Below are positions 1-9,110 of a DNA stretch of 64,000 nt, in pieces. Origin of the DNA: JBNJFY01 sp051747265 (GTDB lineage Bacteria; Bacteroidota; Rhodothermia; Balneolales; Balneolaceae); NCBI GenBank assembly GCA_051747265.1, contig JBNJFY010000010.1, positions 91,694 to 155,693 on the forward strand, written 5' to 3'. Below the pieces are notes generated by a model. The model saw only the letters and a list, made by a program, of their open reading frames with translations. It did not search any database and was not told the DNA's origin. The position numbers were made by a program, and so were the translations under genes. Position 1 is the first letter of the stretch, and each line of letters begins with the position of its first letter.

Positions 1-3000
1 CCGCCACCGATGAGGACGCAGAATCCAGCCTCACCTTCAGTATTTCGGGCGGAGCCGACGCGGCAATGTTTGATATCCAAGCCAAATCTGAGGCCTTGCG
101 TTTTAATAACGCGCCCGACGCGGAAACACCCGCTGATGATGACGCGGATAACGTGTACGAAGTGACCGTGGAAGTCAGTGACGGCTCCAACAAAGATACC
201 CAACAGTTAAATATCAAGGTGGAAGATGTAAATGAATTCACGCCGGTGGTTACGTCTGGCAATAACATTAGTATTGATGAAGAACCATCAGCGACCACCA
301 AGATTCACGATGTGGTAGCCTCCGATGATGATCGGACCGCCCAGCTGACGTACACCATAACGGATCAGCCGGATCCGGACGGCGACGGTGACCTTGCCGT
401 AGCTATTGATGAAAGCAACGGCGCCTTGACCGTGAACGATCCTAAAGATCTGGACCGCGAGCAGAATGCTTCTATCGATGTGACCGTGCAAGTAACCGAT
501 GGCATCAACTCGGTGGATCAAACCATCACCATCAACTTGAACGACGTTAACGAGTTCGCGCCGGTGATCAGTTCCGATGATGTAACCTATATCAATGAGC
601 TGCAGCCGGTGGGTACGGAAGTGACCACGGTAATGGCCAGTGATGAGGATGCCACGGCCAGCTTGACTTATCAAATCAGCCAGAACATCGACCCCGATGG
701 CGACGGGACGGATGCGGTGGCCATTAATGCGAACACCGGAAAACTGACCGTGCAGGATTCCGAGGATTTCGACTTTGGGTTGATGCGGGAATTGGAGCTG
801 ACGCTTGCGGTGACCGATGGCGGCAAGACCACCACGCAGAATCTGACCATATTCTTGATGGCTCCGCCCGAAATCACGGCCACGGTACCGGCCGATCAGG
901 AAGAAGCGGTTTCCACTACCGATGATCTGGTGATCACCTATGATCAGCAGCTCACCGAACGCGACCTGTCACTGATTACCTTGCAAACGCAGAACGGAAA
1001 TTCGGCCGACAATGTGCAGGCATCAATTGACGGACGAAAGCTGATTATCAGTCACGACGCGCTGCTCTACAATACCTGGTATGATCTGACGCTTCCCGCG
1101 GGCATGGTGGAAAATCAGTATCAGATCAACAACGAAAAAGCGAGCGTAAGTTTCCGAACCATCCTGCCGCCGCCAACGGTCACCCAGACCAATCCGGCCG
1201 AGGGTGTCAGCGCGGTGCCCATCGATCAGGCCATCACGGTGACCTTCTCGCAGGAGATTACCCTGGAAAACACCGACGCCATTTCGTTGGTAGACGCGCA
1301 GGATAACAGCGTAGCCAACGTGAACGCCACGCTGGACGGATCTACACTGACCATTACGCACGCTCCGCTGGTCAACGACACCGAACATACGTTGCGCATC
1401 GCTGAGGGCGTGGTCAAAAACACCGATCAAGTGGACAATCCGGAATTTGCCACCAGCTTCACCAGTATCAAGAAGCTGCCTCAGGTATCCAGCCGCAGGC
1501 CAGAGGTGGACGAGGAACGGGTAGCCACCACGGCGACCATCCACGTGGACTTCGACAAGGATATCCAAGCCGTGGATCTATCGCAGGTGCGCTTAGCCAC
1601 GGGTGAAACAGCGGTGCGTGATATTTCCGTGAGCCTCGGGGATTCCAGCATGACCATCGAGCATCCCGAATTAGAAAATTTAACGCCGTACCAAGTGACC
1701 ATTCCAGCCAACAGTGTGGTCAACTTGGATGAGGTGCCCAACGAGGAGATCAGTTGGGAATTCACCACCATTATTGCCCCACCCGAGCAGGTGACCCTGA
1801 CATCACCGGGGGAAGAGGAAGGGTCTGTGATCTTGCAGCCCACACTCAGTTGGGAGAAAACCGACCGAGCTTGGGAGTACGAAATCGAAGTGGCCGACAA
1901 CCCCGACTTCATCGAACCGCTGGCTACCGGATCCGAGCTCACTGAGCGGGAATTCAGCCTGGATCGTAATCTGGATTATTACGGCACGTATTATTGGCGG
2001 GTGCGCGCTCACAATGTGGGCGGCATCGGGGCCTGGTCAGAAGGCGGGGTCTTTATCACCAAAGCCGCTCCACCGCTGCTGGTGTTCCCATCCAAGGAGG
2101 AGGGCGAAATCAGTATCGCTCCCGAGCTCAGCTGGAACACCGAACACGGCGAAGTGCGAGCGCAAGTGCAGCTCAGTAAAGCCAAAGATTTGAGTACCAT
2201 CGCTGCGGATACCTTGGTAGATGCCAGTCAGGTGACGCTAGAAAATTTAGAGGCCGATCAAGGATATTTCTGGCGGGTGCGTATTAACACTAAGGAAACG
2301 ACCTCTGACTGGAGCGAACTTTTCACCTTCCATACACGGCCCGATCCCGCAGACGTAGAAGAGCAAGACGATGTGGACGTCAACTTTGTGTTTACCAGCG
2401 AGCAGCAAGGTTCACCCGAAGGAACCACAGATAAGGTGGAAGAGAAGGATTATCGCTTGATCGGCTTACCCGGATCCGATGCGCTTCCCCTGGACGAGGT
2501 CTTTGAGGGCGAATACGATAAAGATTGGCGAGCGTTCTTCGAGAATGGTAAGGAAATCGATTCTTTCGAGGAGTATCATCCGGAAACCAATCGTCTGGCA
2601 TTCAAGGGCGGAACCGGTTACTGGGTGCTGAGTAAATCGCTGCAGGATATAAAAGGCAAGCTGAAATCGGTGCAAACCGACGGCAAGGATCGCTACGCCA
2701 TTCCGGTGCATCCCGGGTGGAATATCATCACCAACCCGTATCGCAGTCCGGTGAATTGGAGCGATGTGCGGGCCAACAACCCACTGCTGCGTTCCAGCTT
2801 ATATGCGTACGAAGGACAGTTCCGTCAGGCGGATACCTTGAAGCCATTCACCGGTTATTACTTCTACAACGAGCCCTTTGTGGATATGGACACGCTCTAT
2901 ATTCCATACACGGAAATAGACAAGCGGTTGGATAAAGCGCCGAAAGCGATGGCGTCCGAGGTGGAACCCGAAAAGTTGGCTGCCCTGTGGGTGCACTCCA

Positions 3001-3683
3001 CCTTCAAAAATGGACGGGCATCAGAAGTACGCTATGTATTTCCCGAGCAGGGCGAGGATCATAATTTTGATGATTTCCACCCGGATCTGGACATGGCCAA
3101 GCAGGGCATGATGATCAAGAAGCGCGAAACGGAACGCATTGCCTATGCGAGCCTCTCCAACGCGTACGATCCGGAAGGCAGTGAGCGCGTAATGCAGATT
3201 AAAGGCACTGTGGGTGAATCTGTGCGCTTGCGCTTACGCGGTGAGCACATGCCCCGGGAGGCTGCGTTGTTACTGGTGAATCCGGTGACGCATCGCTCCT
3301 TCCTGCTGGATCAGCACCGTCCGGAGGTCAAGGCCAAGATTACCGAACCGCTGATGACCCTAACCACTTATGTGGGGGATCGCGATGAGCTGCTGGAGAT
3401 CCAGGAAAACCTGTTGCCACAGCAAATTCAGCTGGAGCCCAACTACCCGAATCCGTTCAATCCCATTACCACCATTCGGTACTCCATCACCGAGGCCACC
3501 AACATTCAGTTGGAGGTGTACAATGTACTCGGACAACGGGTGCAAACACTGGTCAACCAAACCCAGCAACCCGGTTGGCATGTGGCTCAGTTTGATGGCG
3601 CGCAACTGGCCAGCGGGATGTACATCTACCGCCTGCGGGTAGGCAATAAAGTGCTGACCAAGAAAATGATGCTACTCAAATAA
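1..3683 (+). CDS. Large secreted cadherin/Ig/FnIII-like protein with T9SS sorting tail (5' partial)
   Basis: The reading frame is open from the window edge (first full codon at base 3), so the N-terminus lies outside. Cadherin-like repeats run to about base 860, with calcium-site-like DPDGDGD and DVNEFTPV/DVNEFAPV signatures. Three Ig-like modules of the Big_5 (SbsA) type follow at about 870-1160, 1165-1480 and 1485-1775, then two FnIII-like modules (about 1780-2345, each with a YWRVR or FWRVR strand). A long unassigned region leads to a C-terminal tail from about 3425 with NYPNPFNP, a VYNVLGQRV strand and a final KKMMLLK, the type A sorting signal of the type IX secretion system. The protein is therefore expected on the cell surface or in the medium, perhaps in adhesion. 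A co-directional secreted protein starts 17 bases downstream. Ligand and activity cannot be read from the sequence. Confidence 0.9.
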   Translation, partial: ATDEDAESSLTFSISGGADAAMFDIQAKSEALRFNNAPDAETPADDDADNVYEVTVEVSDGSNKDTQQLNIKVEDVNEFTPVVTSGNNISIDEEPSATTKIHDVVASDDDRTAQLTYTITDQPDPDGDGDLAVAIDESNGALTVNDPKDLDREQNASIDVTVQVTDGINSVDQTITINLNDVNEFAPVISSDDVTYINELQPVGTEVTTVMASDEDATASLTYQISQNIDPDGDGTDAVAINANTGKLTVQDSEDFDFGLMRELELTLAVTDGGKTTTQNLTIFLMAPPEITATVPADQEEAVSTTDDLVITYDQQLTERDLSLITLQTQNGNSADNVQASIDGRKLIISHDALLYNTWYDLTLPAGMVENQYQINNEKASVSFRTILPPPTVTQTNPAEGVSAVPIDQAITVTFSQEITLENTDAISLVDAQDNSVANVNATLDGSTLTITHAPLVNDTEHTLRIAEGVVKNTDQVDNPEFATSFTSIKKLPQVSSRRPEVDEERVATTATIHVDFDKDIQAVDLSQVRLATGETAVRDISVSLGDSSMTIEHPELENLTPYQVTIPANSVVNLDEVPNEEISWEFTTIIAPPEQVTLTSPGEEEGSVILQPTLSWEKTDRAWEYEIEVADNPDFIEPLATGSELTEREFSLDRNLDYYGTYYWRVRAHNVGGIGAWSEGGVFITKAAPPLLVFPSKEEGEISIAPELSWNTEHGEVRAQVQLSKAKDLSTIAADTLVDASQVTLENLEADQGYFWRVRINTKETTSDWSELFTFHTRPDPADVEEQDDVDVNFVFTSEQQGSPEGTTDKVEEKDYRLIGLPGSDALPLDEVFEGEYDKDWRAFFENGKEIDSFEEYHPETNRLAFKGGTGYWVLSKSLQDIKGKLKSVQTDGKDRYAIPVHPGWNIITNPYRSPVNWSDVRANNPLLRSSLYAYEGQFRQADTLKPFTGYYFYNEPFVDMDTLYIPYTEIDKRLDKAPKAMASEVEPEKLAALWVHSTFKNGRASEVRYVFPEQGEDHNFDDFHPDLDMAKQGMMIKKRETERIAYASLSNAYDPEGSERVMQIKGTVGESVRLRLRGEHMPREAALLLVNPVTHRSFLLDQHRPEVKAKITEPLMTLTTYVGDRDELLEIQENLLPQQIQLEPNYPNPFNPITTIRYSITEATNIQLEVYNVLGQRVQTLVNQTQQPGWHVAQFDGAQLASGMYIYRLRVGNKVLTKKMMLLK

Positions 3684-3700
3684 GCAGAGGGCACTATTCT

Positions 3701-4915
3701 ATGACATGTTCAAATTACAACAGTTACACCGTTATGAAGTCACTAAACATACTTCTGTTGGGATTAATACTCACGCTTCCTGTCGGAGCCTGGGCCCAAT
3801 CAGCTGAGGTTACGAAGATTACCATCACCGACGGAGTGGACCGGTTCACCGCCGCGGATCTGGAAGCCGAAGTGGATACCCTTTTGCAGGCCATCCGAAC
3901 TTGGAACACCACCGGCGAGGATACCTTCCCGGAGGAGCCCGGTAGTGAGCAGCTCAAACCATTAGTACAGCAACATCAGTTGGAAGTCTATTATCAAGAT
4001 GTACAAACGGTGGCTGTGGAATCCTTCGACGGGCATACCGTACCCAACATTGTGCTCAAGGCCGACGGGGAGCAGGGTGCTGAGCCGATGGCGTTGGCGT
4101 TAACCTTCGCCTTGGACGGGACCTTTTTGCGGGTCAGCGCCGACGAGCGGGAGTTCAGCGCCCAGCGGATCCTGGCAGCCGACATGCCGGTCAACCCGGA
4201 TGAGCGGAATCGGGTGGAAGGCTATCTCGCTCAGTACCGGCAAGCTTATCAGAAAAAGCGCTTCGATCAGTTATCCGAACTCATCGACGAAACCGCCAAG
4301 ATCGTGACCGGGAAACAGAAAGACCAGCGTAACGCCTTCGATTTTTACAGCTACACCAAGGACGAATATGTGACCTATGCCGTGGAGAAGATTTTTACCG
4401 ACGGCAACGACATCAGCCTGCGCTTTGATTCAATGCAGGTGTATCGAGATCCGCTGAACGAGCAACAGTTGGGGATCTATTTGTTCCAAGACTATCAATC
4501 CACTACCTATTCTGACCAAGGATACCTATTTCTGCTGGTGGATCTGAGCACCGACCAACCCCAGTTGCAGTTCCGCGTATGGCGGGCTACCCCGATTCGC
4601 CCGGGAGAATACGGACTGTCGGAACCGGAGCTGAAGAAGATCGTGGAGAAATATCAGCAACCGCCTATCTCTTTTTATAGCGGCGAGATTGCGGGGGCAG
4701 CATTGCCCCATTCGTCCCCCAGCTATGGTCCGGTGCGCTATGTGGATGCGGTGGCGTTTCCCACCATTTCGCAGCCGAGCTTTCTGGAGCGCAACCGCTA
4801 CTGGATCATCGCCGGCGCAGCCACCATCGCCGGAGGGTTAGCCTATGGATTATTACAGCCGGAGGGAAGCACTCCCGGAATTCCAGGCCCACCGGGTCAG
4901 CCCGCTATGAATTAA
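3701..4915 (+). CDS. Secreted SnoaL/NTF2-like protein, paralogue of the protein at 32993
   Basis: Hypothetical exported protein. A signal peptide begins at the internal Met at base 3734 (MKSLNILLLGLILTLPVG, ending AWAQ), so translation may start there; the 3701 start has a weak AGAGGG ribosome site. Residues about 170-300 hold a module with the pattern GYLAQYRQAYQKK, ITK/VTGK, KDEYVTY and TTYSDQGYLFLLVD, which matches the 347-residue protein at 32993 element by element. I read this as an NTF2/SnoaL-like fold, tentatively. A hydrophobic segment (WIIAGAATIAGGLAYGLL) and a short GIPGPPGQP collagen-like tail close the protein, suggesting C-terminal membrane anchoring. It follows the giant T9SS protein by 17 bases and is probably co-transcribed with it. 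Function unknown. Confidence 0.8.
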   Translation: MTCSNYNSYTVMKSLNILLLGLILTLPVGAWAQSAEVTKITITDGVDRFTAADLEAEVDTLLQAIRTWNTTGEDTFPEEPGSEQLKPLVQQHQLEVYYQDVQTVAVESFDGHTVPNIVLKADGEQGAEPMALALTFALDGTFLRVSADEREFSAQRILAADMPVNPDERNRVEGYLAQYRQAYQKKRFDQLSELIDETAKIVTGKQKDQRNAFDFYSYTKDEYVTYAVEKIFTDGNDISLRFDSMQVYRDPLNEQQLGIYLFQDYQSTTYSDQGYLFLLVDLSTDQPQLQFRVWRATPIRPGEYGLSEPELKKIVEKYQQPPISFYSGEIAGAALPHSSPSYGPVRYVDAVAFPTISQPSFLERNRYWIIAGAATIAGGLAYGLLQPEGSTPGIPGPPGQPAMN

Positions 4916-4976
4916 TACGTCATATGTTGGCGGCCACGCCACGGTATAATGCTAAAAATGACACGCGCCTGATGTT

Positions 4977-5001
4977 CAACCCCATTCGGGGTTGGTTTTT
5001 T
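4977..5001 (+). terminator. Rho-independent terminator
   Basis: The stem CAACCCC (4977-4983) pairs with GGGGTTG (4988-4994) around an ATTC loop and is followed by six T at 4996-5001. It lies 62 bases after the stop of the SnoaL-like gene and probably ends that transcript. Confidence 0.75.
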
Positions 5002-5003
5002 AC

Positions 5004-5094
5004 GCCCTTTCAGGGCTATTCGTGTTAGACCCTTTGGGGTCAGGGGTGGGGTTTATGAAGTGTCCGTTTTTCTACACCCTTTCTGGGACACTTC
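5004..5094. repeat. Three further short hairpins in a row
   Basis: GCCCT-TTC-AGGGC (5004-5016), GACCC-TTTG-GGGTC (5028-5041) and GAAGTGTCC (5057-5065) with GGACACTTC (5086-5094) follow directly after the terminator. None has its own T-tract. They could be REP-like elements or mRNA 3'-end structures. Confidence 0.5.
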
Positions 5095-5123
5095 CGTGGT
5101 TTATGGTCCCTTAACTTGATTAG

Positions 5124-5285
5124 CTACTGAGATCATCGAGGAAATTCGGTGGCAACCTGAAAAATGGCAAGTTTGTGATAGATTTTGGCAAGTCTGTTAC
5201 CAGTGATATGAATAGCTTGTTATTCAATAATGAGAATAGAGCACTACTTTCTCAGAGGAGACCAACCCTATTAGTTCAAGTTTAG
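5124..5285 (+). pseudogene. Possible remnant of a coding region
   Basis: A 53-codon open stretch lies between TAG 5121 and TAG 5283 and reads as plausible protein (GGNLKNGKFVIDFGKSV at its centre) but has no upstream start codon. It ends 23 bases before a strong terminator, as the 3' end of a lost gene would. No family is recognised, and chance is a real alternative. Confidence 0.2.
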
Positions 5286-5308
5286 AGAGCTTGTCTACTT
5301 GAGTAAAG

Positions 5309-5339
5309 AAGCCCTGCCACACCAGCAGGGCTTTTTTTA
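5309..5339 (+). terminator. Rho-independent terminator
   Basis: The stem AAGCCCTGC (5309-5317) pairs with GCAGGGCTT (5325-5333), loop CACACCA, with a run of seven T from 5332. It is strong, yet no intact gene precedes it on this strand. Confidence 0.75.
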
Positions 5340-5558
5340 TTGGGACCCACTAATCTCTCCACCCACCTGAAAAATTATTTGTATTTTTATATGATCAGAA
5401 TGGGTAATCAAAGATTTGTTTCCGCCAGTATGATGTCTTGAGGATGATAGATGACCGAATAGTTACGGGAACGGCATGCCTCTAATTTTCTGTTGTCATG
5501 CTGGATTTTATGTTGAACACATCAAAAACTGGTATAACCTTTTCAATCGTATCGTCCG

Positions 5559-6011
5559 GTGATTCTAGTAACACGTAAATCACATTTTAACGCTGCGCAT
5601 CGGCTCCACAATCCCGATAAATCGGATGAGTGGAACCGACAGACCTATGGTAAGTGCAATCACCCGCACTGGCATGGACATAATTACACCGTGGAAGTTA
5701 CCGTGGCCGGAAATCCTGATCCGGAAACCGGTTACGTGGTGGATCTGGGCGACCTTAAAGATATTGTAGAAGAGAAGATAATCGAACCCTGTGATCACCG
5801 CAATTTGAACCAGGATGTTTCGTTTTTAAAGGGAATTATTCCATCTACAGAAAATTTGGTACGTATTTTTTATCAACAGTTAAAAGAACCGGTTGAACAA
5901 GCTTGTTCTGCGGGGAGTAAACTCTATTCGGTTCGGTTGTATGAAACCGATCGGAATTTTGCCGAGTACTGTCCGTATGTGAGTTTAAATCAACCCCATC
6001 TTACTGAGTAA
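5559..6011 (+). CDS. queD: 6-pyruvoyl/6-carboxy-tetrahydropterin synthase family enzyme
   Basis: PTPS/QueD-family zinc enzyme acting on 7,8-dihydroneopterin triphosphate. The expected residues are visible: zinc ligands H14 (FNAAHRL) and H39/H41 (HWHGHNY), catalytic-type C33, and the C-terminal ETD of the active site. The length (150 residues) is normal. The start is GTG at 5559 because the homologous N-terminus begins there. The KCNHPHWHGHNY form resembles true PTPS enzymes as well as QueD, so the product could feed queuosine (6-carboxy-tetrahydropterin) or a biopterin-type cofactor; no queC or queE is in the window to decide. It lies 50 bases upstream of folE2, which makes its substrate, so the two very likely form one operon. 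Confidence 0.85.
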   Translation: MILVTRKSHFNAAHRLHNPDKSDEWNRQTYGKCNHPHWHGHNYTVEVTVAGNPDPETGYVVDLGDLKDIVEEKIIEPCDHRNLNQDVSFLKGIIPSTENLVRIFYQQLKEPVEQACSAGSKLYSVRLYETDRNFAEYCPYVSLNQPHLTE

Positions 6012-6061
6012 ACCATGGCGACGTTATACTACGGCGCCCAACGGCAGAGAAAGAATAACTT

Positions 6062-6967
6062 ATGAGTACAGTCTATACTGGCGCAAAACGATATTTCGAT
6101 CCCACATTCACAGTTTCAGAAGAGTATCGGGAGAGTTTGCCCGACCTTCAAAATGGACCGGCTTCCACTATTGAAGGAGCCAATGTTCCTATTCAACAAG
6201 TAGGTATTTCCAACTTTCGATTACCATTAAAATATCCTACCCGAAGTGGTGAACTACTTACCTTAGAGACTTCGGTGGATGGCTATGTAGGGCTGGAAGC
6301 AGATAAAAAAGGCATCAACATGAGTCGTATCATGCGGACCTTTTATGACTTCCAGGATCAGGTATTTCATCTGGATAAGTTGGAAGAGGTACTTAGAGCA
6401 TATAAACAAAACCTGGACACCCATACCGGATATCTACGTTTGAGTTTCAACTTCCCCATGATGAAGGATAGTCTGCGATCCGATTTACGGGGATATCAGT
6501 ATTATGAAGTACAGCTAGAAGGACATCTGGATGAATTTGGCCGTTTCCATAAGTTCATGCATCTGGATTTCGAGTATAGCAGTGCATGCCCTTGTTCGTT
6601 CGAATTATCAGAGCATGCGCGCGAGACCCGCGAGATAGCAGCCGTTCCCCACAGTCAGAGAAGTGAAGCCAACATTACGGTTAAACTACAGGACGAGCTG
6701 TTTGTAGAGGATTTGGTTGAATTAGCCCGTGATGCACTGATGACCGAAACACAGGTTATGGTTAAACGGGAAGATGAACAGGCGTTTGCCGAGATGAATG
6801 GCGCGTATCAAAAATTCGTCGAGGATGCTGCACGCTTGCTCTATGAAGTACTCAATGAACAGGAGAGCATCGAAGATTTTGTGGTTCGATGCGTACACAT
6901 GGAAAGCTTGCATAGCCATGATGCGGTAAGCCGTATTTGCAAAGGCGTACCCAACGGACTCCGCTAA
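6062..6967 (+). CDS. folE2: GTP cyclohydrolase I, FolE2 type
   Basis: FolE2 (COG1469) converts GTP to 7,8-dihydroneopterin triphosphate, the first step of folate, biopterin and queuosine synthesis. The sequence is full length (301 residues) and shows the family features: an N-terminal VPIQQVGISNFRLPL strand, a YEVQLEGHLDEFGRFH segment, the conserved SSACPCS cysteine motif near residue 177, and a C-terminal HMESLHSHDA. Unlike FolE1, the FolE2 family can use metals other than zinc. It is preceded by the PTPS/QueD gene and followed by a strong terminator, so the operon is two genes. Confidence 0.93.
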   Translation: MSTVYTGAKRYFDPTFTVSEEYRESLPDLQNGPASTIEGANVPIQQVGISNFRLPLKYPTRSGELLTLETSVDGYVGLEADKKGINMSRIMRTFYDFQDQVFHLDKLEEVLRAYKQNLDTHTGYLRLSFNFPMMKDSLRSDLRGYQYYEVQLEGHLDEFGRFHKFMHLDFEYSSACPCSFELSEHARETREIAAVPHSQRSEANITVKLQDELFVEDLVELARDALMTETQVMVKREDEQAFAEMNGAYQKFVEDAARLLYEVLNEQESIEDFVVRCVHMESLHSHDAVSRICKGVPNGLR

Positions 6968-6997
6968 AGTAATTATTCCCAATATGCAATTAATGAG

Positions 6998-7030
6998 GCC
7001 CGATTCCACTCCGAATCGGGCTTTCTTTTT
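6998..7030 (+). terminator. Terminator of the queD-folE2 operon
   Basis: The stem GCCCGATTC (6998-7006) pairs with GAATCGGGC (7013-7021), loop CACTCC, followed by TTTCTTTTT. The same stem sequence is reused in the terminator near 11730. Confidence 0.85.
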
Positions 7031-7063
7031 ATCTCAAAAAGGCTCTATCTACAGCTCAACTTT

Positions 7064-7417
7064 TTAGCTATCCAGTATCGATTGAACCGCACGCTTAAAT
7101 TGATCAAAGGAAAAGGGTTTGAGTAGATAGTCCGCGATATCCAGCTCACAATTGTCGATGATGTGTCGTTGATAAGCGGTAGTGATAATTATTGCGGGCA
7201 GATCCGATTGATTTTTCAGCAAATCAATATTAGAACGTCGTGGTTCATTAATATTTAAAAAAATGAGATCGGTTTGTCGGTCGCTTTGTAACACTTCCAA
7301 GGCCGTAATGATCTCCTCACAAGATTGCAATAGAGTCAGTTCGGGCATTTGAGAGATGAATTGCTCTAAGACCGAACGGCCTGAGGGGTCTTCGTCAATG
7401 ACTAAGCATTGCAACAT
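7064..7417 (-). CDS. Stand-alone receiver-domain protein with Asn at the phospho-acceptor site
   Basis: The 117 residues form a single CheY/LytR-type receiver domain. The acidic pocket (D8, E9, D10), the T79/T80 switch position and K100 (LLKPF) are present, but the expected phosphorylated Asp in the DLIFLDI motif is Asn55 (codon AAT). The LytTR DNA-binding domain that normally follows in LytS-partnered regulators is absent; the frame ends cleanly after the receiver. The gene lies 4 bases after the kinase gene and is surely co-transcribed. It may act as an unphosphorylated sink or adaptor, or be a decaying regulator. Confidence 0.85.
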   Translation of the reverse strand: MLQCLVIDEDPSGRSVLEQFISQMPELTLLQSCEEIITALEVLQSDRQTDLIFLNINEPRRSNIDLLKNQSDLPAIIITTAYQRHIIDNCELDIADYLLKPFSFDQFKRAVQSILDS

Positions 7418-7421
7418 AAAA

Positions 7422-8498
7422 TTATCCCTTCGATTGATCTAATTGGATTTCCAGATCTACTGTGAATGTCTTTTCCGTTTGCCGAATATTCAATATGTGT
7501 TGATTGGGGTAAAGGATTCGTAAGCGTTTTCGGGCATTATCCAGGCCGAGGCCATCACCGGCCGATGGCTTCGAGGTTCGGGCCTTAATATCATTATTAG
7601 TGATCAGTCGAAGAGAGCCTTCATCTGGATCAACAGTAATATCAATCAAAATCTGATCGCCTTTATTAGAAACCTGCCCATGTTTAAAACAGTTTTCGAT
7701 GAAAATGATGAGTAGCATGGGCGCAATCTCTAACTGACTCGGCATCCCATTGATGGTGAAGTCGATTCGTTCGGGATGACTTAACCGCTGTTTGTAAAAC
7801 TCTACATAGCGGGCAATGTAGTCCAATTCTTGTTTAAGTGGCACAAACCGCTCTTGATGATGTTGCAGACCATAACGCAGTAGTTGTGCCAGTTGAATAA
7901 TCGCATTGGATGTATATCGATGATTTTTCAACGCCAGAGCATAAATGTGGTTAAGGCTGTTGAACAGAAAATGGGGATTGATTTGCGCCCTTAGAACTCG
8001 GAGTTCTGTTTCAATTTGTTGCTTCTCCATGGCTTGCATCCGCTCTCGCATCTCTAGCTGCTGGAACCAACTTTTAGAAAACTCCAGGAGGGTAGAGACC
8101 ACTAAATACAGAAGCATAAATTGCAGGATTTGCCACCAGTTGTAATAACTGATGAAATAATAGCCTGGGAACAACCAGTCGGAGAGATGGCGAAAGGTCC
8201 AGATATTGAGCTGTACTCCAAGCAACAGCAATAATAGTACGCCGAAAAAGTAAGCGGTATATTTACGAAGTCGTAAATATCGCTCAATCAGCACTTGGAT
8301 GTGTGCCTCCACAACTACAATTAGGCTGATGTGAAAGAGCAGCGTATAAATTACATCAGCTAACGATAAACCGTAATCCTTGGTAAAAAAGCGCAATAGT
8401 CCGGCAAAGGAGATCAACCAGAACAGCAAATGCTGAACGAGTTTGGACCGTAATAAACGCGAGGGGGTAAGTGATGAAAAGAAAGACAATTCAGACAC
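7422..8498 (-). CDS. LytS/YehU-family sensor histidine kinase
   Basis: Membrane sensor kinase. About four transmembrane segments occupy residues 20-140, followed by a short coiled segment rich in Glu and Gln, then the His_kinase (PF06580) domain: AQINPHFLFNSLNHIYAL with phospho-accepting H176, the N-box FIENCFKHG, and the GDGLGLDNARKRL glycine motif of the ATPase domain. The length (358) is normal. It sits between a lipoprotein (18 bases upstream) and the receiver protein (4 bases downstream), so the three form an operon. The signal sensed is unknown. The kinase looks intact while its apparent partner lacks the phospho-acceptor, so the true regulator may lie elsewhere. Confidence 0.9.
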   Translation of the reverse strand: MSELSFFSSLTPSRLLRSKLVQHLLFWLISFAGLLRFFTKDYGLSLADVIYTLLFHISLIVVVEAHIQVLIERYLRLRKYTAYFFGVLLLLLLGVQLNIWTFRHLSDWLFPGYYFISYYNWWQILQFMLLYLVVSTLLEFSKSWFQQLEMRERMQAMEKQQIETELRVLRAQINPHFLFNSLNHIYALALKNHRYTSNAIIQLAQLLRYGLQHHQERFVPLKQELDYIARYVEFYKQRLSHPERIDFTINGMPSQLEIAPMLLIIFIENCFKHGQVSNKGDQILIDITVDPDEGSLRLITNNDIKARTSKPSAGDGLGLDNARKRLRILYPNQHILNIRQTEKTFTVDLEIQLDQSKG

Positions 8499-8516
8499 GT
8501 ATCAGCAGTCTTGGAT

Positions 8517-9110
8517 TTAGGAGTCAGAAATGCGCGTGAGCGTTTCCAAATTAACAAAAGCCTTGTATTCTTCTGCATATTTGACCATAAATTTTTGAAG
8601 CTCCTCTGTAGGAGCAGTCAATAAAATACTGCCATCTGATTTCTCCTCGTGTTTTATACGGATTTGACGTTGACGAATGCGTTTCTTCAACCAAGCTTCG
8701 TTGTACATAGCGATTTTCAACTGATCGCCATCAAAGGAAATTTTGGAAAACGTATGTACCGGAACCAAATGTAACGCAGACCAAGTGTCATTTTTGGGGG
8801 GCTCACGTAAACTTAAATCCAGGAAATAATAAGAATCTAGTTGACCCAAATCGGCATAGAAGCGAGCGGTATCGCCGGAACTACTTATTTGAGTCATCAA
8901 ATAACGATTGGAATTCCGAAGGGTATCCCGTTCGAAAATAAATGTGCCTTCTTTATTTTCCCACGCCCCTAACAGTTCATCTTTGATGATTCGTTGTTCA
9001 GGGGTAAATAAGGGATAATAGGAGGGTAAACAGCCACTGAAGAGTAGGGCAATCACTACCAATGGAAATACAATTAATCGGGGCTTCAGCTTCATATTCA
9101 TTACCAACAA
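8517..9110 (-). CDS. Predicted lipoprotein, unknown function
   Basis: A 197-residue exported protein with a lipobox (ALLFSGC) after a hydrophobic signal segment. Three Met codons at 9110, 9101 and 9095 are possible starts; MKLKPRLIV at 9095 gives the most typical signal peptide. The mature part is beta-rich and polar and contains GAWENKEGTFIFERD, reminiscent of small lipocalin-like lipoproteins, but no family is assigned. It is the first gene of the operon with the sensor kinase and may take part in signal perception at the envelope. Confidence 0.75.
   Translation of the reverse strand: MLVMNMKLKPRLIVFPLVVIALLFSGCLPSYYPLFTPEQRIIKDELLGAWENKEGTFIFERDTLRNSNRYLMTQISSSGDTARFYADLGQLDSYYFLDLSLREPPKNDTWSALHLVPVHTFSKISFDGDQLKIAMYNEAWLKKRIRQRQIRIKHEEKSDGSILLTAPTEELQKFMVKYAEEYKAFVNLETLTRISDS

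Larger units (their letters stand above)
4916..5558. other. 643-base intergenic region with hairpins and a possible gene remnant
   Basis: There is no convincing complete gene here. It holds a run of four short hairpins (4977-5094), the first of which is a good terminator, an open but startless stretch (5124-5285), and a second terminator (5309-5339). From 5340 to 5558 it is AT-rich leader for the pterin genes, with no promoter match I would defend. Confidence 0.7.

Noticed and set aside
288..3605. Many minus-strand and out-of-frame ORFs inside the first large gene
   Set aside because: They lie within a long, clearly coding frame with recognisable domains and have no ribosome sites or family features.
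5513..5538. Sigma-70-like promoter TTGAAC/TATAAC before the pterin operon
   Set aside because: The 14-base spacing is too short, and this phylum uses a different promoter consensus.
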